Part shown: positions 15,303 to 20,764 of the stretch, in pieces
Numbering within the stretch: the stretch's first letter is position 1
Layout of the letters: the number at the start of each line of letters is the position of its first letter
From: SMWC01 sp045561055
GTDB lineage: Bacteria; Pseudomonadota; Gammaproteobacteria; Steroidobacterales; Rariloculaceae
DNA: 20,764 bases
Direction of reading: 5' to 3'
NCBI GenBank assembly: GCA_045561055.1
Contig: JBJKYL010000009.1
Span: 1-20,764, forward strand
Notes under the pieces: generated by a model
Told to the model about the DNA's origin: nothing
The model's input: only the letters and a program-made list of their open reading frames with translations
Databases searched by the model: none
Made by a program: the position numbers and the translations under genes

Positions 15303-16382
15303 CTAATGGGGTGCATCACGCAATCCTTCTGCGCATGCAAACTCGCGTAATTCATCATCGGGGTAAGCGGCTTTTCTATATGTGTGTGTAATCTGCCACG
15401 GCTCTTCCAATGCAAGCGGATCACTGACTGTAATCTGGTCCTCGATGATATCAGGCTCGATAAATCTGATTCGCTCATGAACCGTCATCCGATCACTATG
15501 TGGCGAATCGTCGTCGATATATGACTTCGTCGAGATAGCGATGGTATCAACGACGAGCGTGTCACCTTCCCAACGACCGGTGGAATAACCAGCATAGGTT
15601 GGGTCGTCCAACACTGACTGGCTGGCTTCACGGCCATCGAGATAAACACGCCGCAACGCATCCAGATGTTCGCTTAGAAAGGTAATCTTGGCCTCGTTTT
15701 GCATTATTTCCATACCGTACGGCATTACCATCATTTCCGGCATGCCAGGTGGTAGACAGTTTGCACTGTTGTCATACTGGTAAGAGCCACTGATGCGCGA
15801 AGCACCAACAATCTCCCACTGCGCTATGTAATCCGGCGTCAGTTTTGGTTGATGCGGCAGACGTCCCTGTGTCCCGTTACTGAGTGGTCGCCGCGCTGCG
15901 CCCTCCGGAGCAAACGGAAAATAAACGCCTGAGAAATTCGGCTTGCCGACAATTCGATTTTCTGCAGCCGCTCGCGCGATATCCGCATCGACCGTTGCCG
16001 CTGCTTCCGGGCGATTACCGAGTATCGTTCCGTCCGATTTAGTAATCCGGGCAAAGTTGCCGACGTTACTGACATCCTTTGACGGTCTAACGAGAACGGT
16101 GACGACTTCACCAGGTTGTAAAATATCTCGGTTCCAGCCAGCTCGTGCAAGAACCCCTGGTGACCTACCTTCGACGAGCCATTCGACCGATTTGCCGTTC
16201 TCGTCCTGCACTGAAATAGAGAGCCAGGTATGTGGATTTATCCACTGCCATCGGGTGACGGTTCCCTGCAGTATCACTGGTTCGTCCATACGATAGGACA
16301 CGTTGCTGTGGTGTGCATCGGCAAAGTTTGCGCACACTGCCATCGTTGCGATGGACAACGCAGCTCGAAATTTATTACGCAT
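15303..16382 (-). CDS. Exported DUF6152 family protein (3 of 3)
   Basis: The product has 359 residues with a Sec signal peptide cut at ADA|HH (His24-His25). The DUF6152 domain (about 24-120) shows LQGTVTRWQWINPHTWLSI with NPH at 49-51 and ARAGWNRDILQPGEVVTV. The C-terminal part has GKPNFSGVYF, CLPPGMP (209-215), RRVYLDGR, GRWEGDTLVVDT (269-280), SDRMTVHERI, and an ending with a Cys (EFACAEGL). It is the most typical of the three copies. GAGG lies eight bases before the ATG. It is divergent from the prp operon across 303 bp, so the GntR sites there could also affect it. The function is unknown. Confidence 0.8.
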   Translation of the reverse strand: MRNKFRAALSIATMAVCANFADAHHSNVSYRMDEPVILQGTVTRWQWINPHTWLSISVQDENGKSVEWLVEGRSPGVLARAGWNRDILQPGEVVTVLVRPSKDVSNVGNFARITKSDGTILGNRPEAAATVDADIARAAAENRIVGKPNFSGVYFPFAPEGAARRPLSNGTQGRLPHQPKLTPDYIAQWEIVGASRISGSYQYDNSANCLPPGMPEMMVMPYGMEIMQNEAKITFLSEHLDALRRVYLDGREASQSVLDDPTYAGYSTGRWEGDTLVVDTIAISTKSYIDDDSPHSDRMTVHERIRFIEPDIIEDQITVSDPLALEEPWQITHTYRKAAYPDDELREFACAEGLRDAPH

Positions 16383-16685
16383 TCTCGATTTCCTCAGCTA
16401 ACAGCGATATCGCAACCTGAAGATAAGTTTTCCAGTAGTCCATTTCAACATCTAGAACTGATCCCTATCGCTGTGGCTCGAGAGGCTCGTAGTACCTGAG
16501 CGTTCAGCCGCAGCGATTCAGATCTAGTCGGAGGAGAAACTACAGCAGTTCTCACTCATGAGACAGGCCACAGAATGTTGGCCATCACAATTAATGTCTA
16601 CAATATTACCCAAAAACGGGAAATAATTTTGCTATATTGTTAAAATATCTACAATATTGTCGACAATTTAATCAGGATCCGTTTA
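16383..16685. promoter_or_regulatory. Divergent control region between DUF6152 gene and prp operon
   Basis: These 303 bp hold the promoters of both flanking genes. Bases 16590-16680 are AT-rich. An extended -10 candidate, TGCTATATT (16630-16638), faces the prp operon; no good -35 is seen, as is common with extended -10 promoters. The element TCTACAATATT occurs twice, at 16597-16607 and 16648-16658. The DUF6152-proximal half (16383-16560) shows nothing beyond that gene's ribosome binding site. Confidence 0.5.
16634..16667. promoter_or_regulatory. Probable GntR (FCD type) operator cluster for the prp operon
   Basis: Three overlapping symmetric elements are visible: ATATTGT (16634-16640) paired with ACAATAT (16651-16657), the palindrome ACAATATTGT (16651-16660), and the perfect 12 bp palindrome ATTGTCGACAAT (16656-16667). 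The last fits the T-x-G-T...A-C-x-A pattern of FadR/FCD-type GntR regulators. It lies just downstream of the -10 candidate and 18 bp before the prpD ATG, a position suited to repression by the GntR protein of the same operon. Confidence 0.6.
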
Positions 16686-18134
16686 ATGACAACTTATCGT
16701 GGCACACGAGACAGTCTCCGCCCGTCGGCCGACAAGCTATTTCTAGACGTCGCGGAATACGTACTAGAGCGAGAACCGGGTAGTGCTGAAGCCCGTAGCA
16801 CAGCCACCCACTGCCTACTCGATACGCTGGGTTGTGGCATCCTCGCACTCAACTATCCCGCCTGTCAGAAACTACTCGGCCCGGTCGTCCCTAACGCTGG
16901 GCTCACTGGAGGAGCAAGAGTTCCTGGTACTGCGTTCGAACTCGATCCCATAACGGCGGCTTTCAATATTGGAGCCATGATTCGCTGGCTCGACTTCAAC
17001 GATACGTGGCTTGCGGCCGAGTGGGGGCATCCGTCCGACAACCTTGGCGGCATACTTGCAGTCGCGGACTATCTCGACCGTCAAGAAAAAAAACCGACGC
17101 TGACTATCGGCGACGTCCTTACTGCCATGATTCAGGCCCACGAAATTCAGGGCGTACTAGCACTCAACCATGCATTCAATCGTGTAGGCCTAGACCACGT
17201 TCTGCTTGTTCGGATTGCAACTACGGCTGTTGCTACGCGCATGCTTGGTGGTACTCGCGAACAGATCATCGATGCTATCTCAAATGCCTGGGTCGATGGC
17301 GGCGCACTAAGAACCTATCGCCACGCTCCGAATACGGGATCACGAAAAAGCTGGGCAGCGGGCGATGCAACAAGCCGTGGGGTAAGGCTTGCTCTGTTAA
17401 CACTGCGTGGCGAAATGGGTTACCCCTCTGCACTGTCCGCGCAGACGTGGGGATTTCAGGACGTGTTATTCGGCTCGACACCGATTGAGCTCGAGCGAAC
17501 GCTCAGCTCTTACGTCATGGAAAATATACTGTTCAAGCTATCGTTCCCTGCCGAGTTTCATGCGCAAACAGCCGTCGAAGCTGCAATGACGCTTCATCCA
17601 AAAGTATCGAAACGGCTCGACGCTATTGCCGAAATCGAGATCGAAACACAGGAAGCCGGTGTCCGCATCATCGACAAATCGGGACCGCTCGCGAATCCTG
17701 CGGATCGTGATCATTGCATTCAATACATGGTTTCAGTAGCGCTGATATTCGGGAGACTCACGGCAGACGACTACGAGGAGGATGTAGCACAAGACCCTCG
17801 TATCGATGAACTGCGTAAAAAAATGGTTGTGAGAGAGAATCAACAATTCAGTACCGACTATCTCGATCCCGAGAAACGCGCAATCGGAAACGCAATTACA
17901 ATTAGATTTGAAGACGGTACCTCGACAGATCGTATCGCCGTCGATTATCCGATTGGACATCGGCGAAGACGTGCAGAAGGCATCCCCGTACTACGGGAAA
18001 AATTTGAGCGAAACCTTCGAAGCTTCTACAGCGACAACCAAGCTAATACGATCCTTGCAGCATGTTCCGATCTTCCTGGTTTGGAGAATATGAGCGTCAG
18101 CAGCTTTATGGATCTGTGGATAACGACCGAATGA
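16686..18134 (+). CDS. prpD: 2-methylcitrate dehydratase (MmgE/PrpD family)
   Basis: The product has 482 residues, the same size as enterobacterial PrpD. The N-terminal all-helical MmgE/PrpD domain shows LLDTLGCGILAL (44-55), FNIGAMIRWLDFNDTW (93-108) and the WGHPSDNLGG motif (113-122); the C-terminal domain begins near residue 290 (FPAEFHAQTAVEAAM). It is cytosolic and dehydrates 2-methylcitrate to methylaconitate/2-methylisocitrate in propionyl-CoA oxidation. It is the first gene of the operon, whereas in many bacteria prpD is last. Its stop overlaps the next start (ATGA), so translation is coupled. MmgE/PrpD proteins also include itaconate and other dehydratases, but prpB and prpC in the same operon support this call. 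Confidence 0.9.
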   Translation: MTTYRGTRDSLRPSADKLFLDVAEYVLEREPGSAEARSTATHCLLDTLGCGILALNYPACQKLLGPVVPNAGLTGGARVPGTAFELDPITAAFNIGAMIRWLDFNDTWLAAEWGHPSDNLGGILAVADYLDRQEKKPTLTIGDVLTAMIQAHEIQGVLALNHAFNRVGLDHVLLVRIATTAVATRMLGGTREQIIDAISNAWVDGGALRTYRHAPNTGSRKSWAAGDATSRGVRLALLTLRGEMGYPSALSAQTWGFQDVLFGSTPIELERTLSSYVMENILFKLSFPAEFHAQTAVEAAMTLHPKVSKRLDAIAEIEIETQEAGVRIIDKSGPLANPADRDHCIQYMVSVALIFGRLTADDYEEDVAQDPRIDELRKKMVVRENQQFSTDYLDPEKRAIGNAITIRFEDGTSTDRIAVDYPIGHRRRRAEGIPVLREKFERNLRSFYSDNQANTILAACSDLPGLENMSVSSFMDLWITTE

Positions 18135-18811
18135 TAGCTGAACTTCACAAACACCCTACGACGATCGCTTCGCGACTCACTGAGGAACTAACTCACGCAA
18201 TTGTTACTGGTGGCGGAATCGCGGCCGGCGAGAAGATAAGCGAGCCGGATCTAGCAGGCCGTTACGAGGTCAGTCGTGGGCCACTCCGCGAAGCTATCCG
18301 ACGGCTCGAGGGGCGCGGCCTCGTAAGACACATTCCTCACGCTGGGGTCCGTGTCGTGACACTTGAGCACAATGAAGTCGTCGAACTCTACGCAATTCGC
18401 GAAGTTCTAGAAGGTATGGCCGCTAGGCTTGCAGCCGAAAATATGAGTGAAACGGAAATCAAATCTGTTCGTAAACTACTCGACGAGCATGAGGCGGCCG
18501 TGCAAAAAAGCAAAGGTCGTGATTACTTCCAGCAGGAGGGCGATCTAGACTTTCACTATCGCATAGTGGTGGCGAGTGGCAATAAAAAACTCACAGACCT
18601 ACTCTGTGGTGAGCTCTATCACCTCGTACGCATGTATCGCTACCGATCGAGCCGCACGGTATCTCGACCGCAGCAAGCTCTGGAAGAACATCGTCGTATT
18701 CTCGATGCCATCGCCGAACGCGACGGAGAGCTCAGCGAACTCCTTATGCGTCGCCATCTCAGTAGAGCGCGCCAAAGTATCTCAACCCAACTGGAGAAAC
18801 CGAATGACTGA
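18131..18811 (+). CDS. GntR family regulator (FadR/FCD type) of the prp operon
   Basis: With the ATG at 18131 the product has 226 residues; this start overlaps the prpD stop by 4 nt and fits the family length better than an upstream ATG at 18062. The winged helix-turn-helix is at the N-terminus (GEKISEPDLAGRYEVSRG, then PLREAIRRLEGRGLV and HAGVRV). An FCD ligand-binding domain follows, with the conserved ELYAIREVLEGMAARLAA, FHYRIVVASGN and EEHRRILDAI segments whose Asp/His residues usually bind a metal and a carboxylate effector. In related bacteria such regulators respond to methylcitrate or similar acids. The palindromes before prpD are its likely operator. The position between prpD and prpB makes it autoregulated if it binds there. 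Confidence 0.85.
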   Translation: MIAELHKHPTTIASRLTEELTHAIVTGGGIAAGEKISEPDLAGRYEVSRGPLREAIRRLEGRGLVRHIPHAGVRVVTLEHNEVVELYAIREVLEGMAARLAAENMSETEIKSVRKLLDEHEAAVQKSKGRDYFQQEGDLDFHYRIVVASGNKKLTDLLCGELYHLVRMYRYRSSRTVSRPQQALEEHRRILDAIAERDGELSELLMRRHLSRARQSISTQLEKPND

Positions 18812-19697
18812 ACAGCGACGTCAAACACTCCAGGAGGCCATCCATACTCAAGCCCCCCTGCAGATTGCAGGTACGATCAATGCATATTCTGCCCTGCTTG
18901 CGGAACGAGCGGGGTTTCGCGCCCTTTATCTTTCCGGTGCAGGAGTCGCCAACGCCTCATTCGGCATGCCGGATTTAGCAATGACCACACTTAACGACGT
19001 TCTGGAAGATACTCGCCGAATTACAGGCGCTACTCGTTTGCCGTTACTCGTTGATGCAGATACAGGTTGGGGTACAGCATTCAATATAGCCCGTACGACC
19101 CGCGAGTTGATCAGAGCGGGGGCTTCGGGGATGCATATCGAAGATCAAGAACAAGCGAAGCGCTGTGGGCACCGTCCTAACAAGGCAACAGTATCGACTG
19201 AAGAAATGTGCGATCGCATCAGAGCGGCTGTCGATGCTCGAACAGATGATCAATTTACCATCATGGCACGCACTGATGCATTCGCCCATGAAGGTCAGCA
19301 AGCTTCTTTAGATCGCGTGCGCGCCTATATCGAAGCGGGCGCAGACATGATCTTCGCAGAAGCGCTATACACACTCGACGACTATCGGTCGTTTACAAGC
19401 ACGATCAACGTACCTGTGCTTGCCAATATTACGGAGTTCGGACTGACACCGTCTTTCTCGACTAAAGAGCTCGCAGATGTCGGCGTAGCGATGGCGCTCT
19501 ATCCACTTTCGGCGTTCCGGGCGATGAGCAAAGCCGCACTCACTATCTATCAGACCATACTTCACGAAGGAACACAGAAGTCGGTTCTAGATTCGATGCA
19601 AACACGAGAAGAGCTGTATGAGATGCTCGGTTATCACGACTACGAGCGAAAGCTCGACGAACTTTCTGCAACGCGGGAGAAAAAAAATGAAGGATAA
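18804..19697 (+). CDS. prpB: 2-methylisocitrate lyase
   Basis: The product has 297 residues, the usual PrpB length. The ATG at 18804 is chosen because CTGGAG lies seven bases upstream and the protein then begins at the family's normal N-terminus; an ATG at 18576 in the same frame would add 76 unrelated residues inside the gntR gene. Visible motifs are YLSGAGVANASFG (42-54), DADTGWG (84-90, metal-binding Asp pair) and the catalytic KRCGH (119-123, Cys121). The barrel continues with MARTDA, FAEAL and VLANITEFG. It splits 2-methylisocitrate into pyruvate and succinate in the cytosol, the last step of the methylcitrate cycle. It overlaps gntR by 8 nt and prpC by 11 nt. Confidence 0.92.
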   Translation: MTEQRRQTLQEAIHTQAPLQIAGTINAYSALLAERAGFRALYLSGAGVANASFGMPDLAMTTLNDVLEDTRRITGATRLPLLVDADTGWGTAFNIARTTRELIRAGASGMHIEDQEQAKRCGHRPNKATVSTEEMCDRIRAAVDARTDDQFTIMARTDAFAHEGQQASLDRVRAYIEAGADMIFAEALYTLDDYRSFTSTINVPVLANITEFGLTPSFSTKELADVGVAMALYPLSAFRAMSKAALTIYQTILHEGTQKSVLDSMQTREELYEMLGYHDYERKLDELSATREKKNEG

Positions 19698-20764
19698 AAA
19701 ATCAGACCAAGCGGGCCTGCGTGGCATATCTGCCGGCGAGACAGCTATCGCTACGGTCGGAAAAGAAGGCCACGGACTCAGTTACCGAGGTTACGACATC
19801 CTAGAGTTGTCCGATAATGCAAGTTTTGAAGAGGTAGCGTGGTTACTACTGTACGGTGAGCTGCCCAATACCACTGAGCTGACTTCATACTTGAGTGACC
19901 TGCGATCTCTTCGCGAACTACCGGCTCCACTCCGTGAAGTTCTTGAGCAGATTCCAGCCGAAACTCACCCGATGGATGTGTTACGGACGGGCTGCTCCAT
20001 GCTCGGCACGCTCGAGCCCGAGCTCGATTTCTCGCAGCAGCTCGATGCCTCTAATCGACTGATCGCGACATTTCCTGGCATGCTCCTGTATTGGCATCAC
20101 TTCGTAACCAATGGCGCACGAATCGAAACGCAGTCAAACGAGGAAACTTTAGCGGGACATTTCCTTCATCTACTACATGGAGAGACGCCCAGCGAACTAC
20201 ATCGTCGAGCGATGGACGTATCATTGATTCTTTATGCTGAACACGAATTTAACGCCTCGACCTTTACGGCTAGGGTATGTACGGCCACTCTATCTGATCT
20301 TCACTCAGCCGTAACAGGCGCTATTGGAACTTTGCGTGGTCCGCTACATGGGGGAGCGAACGAGGCAGCGATGGAGTTAATCGAACAGTTCGACTCTGCG
20401 GAAGCGGCCCGCACCGGCGTTAAGAAAATGCTCGACCGAAAAGCTAAGATCATGGGATTTGGTCACGCTGTCTATAGAGAATCCGACCCACGCAATCAGG
20501 TGATTAAGGCTTGGTCACAGAAGCTCGCTGACGAAGCCGGCGATGATTTGCTCTATGCTGTCTCCGAAGCCATCGACACGGTAATGTGGGAGGAGAAGCG
20601 GCTATTCCCGAACCTCGACTTTTACAGCGCATCCGCCTACCGCTTCATGGGAATTCCGACCTCTCTCTTCACACCAATTTTCGTGTGTTCTCGAATAGCT
20701 GGCTGGGCAGCGCACATCATCGAACAGCGTGCAAACAATAAACTTATCCGACCCGCTGCCGACT
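19687..20764 (+). CDS. prpC: 2-methylcitrate synthase, 3' end outside the window
   Basis: The frame runs from the ATG at 19687 to the right edge, 359 codons; the family has about 370-390, so only the C-terminal 15-30 residues are missing. GGGAGA lies six bases upstream. Citrate synthase hallmarks are LRGISAGETAIATVG and SYRGYDILEL at the N-terminus, the active-site residues His186 (AEHEFNASTF), His221 (GPLHGGANEA) and His260 (GFGHAVYRESDPRN), and Asp311 (NLDFYSAS). The short form and the operon partners point to methylcitrate synthase rather than a general citrate synthase. It condenses propionyl-CoA with oxaloacetate. It overlaps prpB by 11 nt. An aconitase-type or prpF gene may follow to the right. 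Confidence 0.9.
   Translation, partial: MKDKKSDQAGLRGISAGETAIATVGKEGHGLSYRGYDILELSDNASFEEVAWLLLYGELPNTTELTSYLSDLRSLRELPAPLREVLEQIPAETHPMDVLRTGCSMLGTLEPELDFSQQLDASNRLIATFPGMLLYWHHFVTNGARIETQSNEETLAGHFLHLLHGETPSELHRRAMDVSLILYAEHEFNASTFTARVCTATLSDLHSAVTGAIGTLRGPLHGGANEAAMELIEQFDSAEAARTGVKKMLDRKAKIMGFGHAVYRESDPRNQVIKAWSQKLADEAGDDLLYAVSEAIDTVMWEEKRLFPNLDFYSASAYRFMGIPTSLFTPIFVCSRIAGWAAHIIEQRANNKLIRPAAD

Noticed and set aside
16558..16626. 22-codon frame upstream of prpD as a leader peptide
   Set aside because: No ribosome binding site at a usable distance and no regulatory codon run; it overlaps the AT-rich control region.
18576..18803. Upstream start for prpB at 18576
   Set aside because: The added 76 residues are out-of-frame gntR sequence; the ATG at 18804 has a good ribosome binding site and matches the family N-terminus.

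Overview
This window looks like a chromosomal accessory region of an uncultured, probably marine or environmental gammaproteobacterium. The support is a GC content near 50 percent, Gram-negative envelope proteins (a TonB-dependent receptor, lipoproteins, many Sec signal peptides), a methylcitrate-cycle operon with a GntR regulator, and a mix of DUF6152 proteins, a sulfatase, a TctC-type binding protein and a bicupin. The lineage is inferred from gene content only.

Layout. Bases 1-1934 (minus) hold the 5' part of a large Ig/cadherin-repeat lipoprotein that leaves the window on the left. It has a GTG start directly behind a run of eight Gs. A TctC-like solute-binding protein (minus) and a bicupin (plus) follow as a divergent pair. 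Two DUF6152 proteins come next (4161-5225 minus, 5502-6587 plus), and a third lies at 15303-16382. Bases 6588-8748 hold two dispersed repeats, a 31-codon lipoprotein-leader remnant, a secreted GlcG/HbpS-like protein and a secreted alpha/beta hydrolase. Bases 8926-11593 hold a TonB-dependent receptor whose only two cysteines form a CxxC in the plug, overlapped by a thioredoxin-like exported protein. Bases 11750-15219 (all minus) hold a sulfatase with a small lipoprotein just upstream, a PurN-type formyltransferase and an exported MORN-repeat protein.

From 16686 to the right edge runs a tightly packed plus-strand operon, prpD, gntR, prpB, prpC, with overlaps of 4, 8 and 11 nt. It encodes the three signature steps of propionyl-CoA oxidation: methylcitrate synthase, methylcitrate dehydratase and methylisocitrate lyase. 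Its promoter region carries overlapping palindromes of the FCD-GntR operator type, so the embedded GntR protein probably controls the operon.

Most of the window is recognisable. The most unusual signals are: (1) a dispersed 40-91 bp block in three copies that contains a 5' leader plus the first codons of a signal peptide, one copy forming the start of the MORN gene and one encoding a lipoprotein signal that stops just after its lipobox; (2) the CxxC-plug receptor paired with a CxxC thioredoxin-like protein; (3) the poly-G tract at the start of the cadherin lipoprotein. I saw no tRNA, rRNA, CRISPR array, insertion sequence or phage gene.
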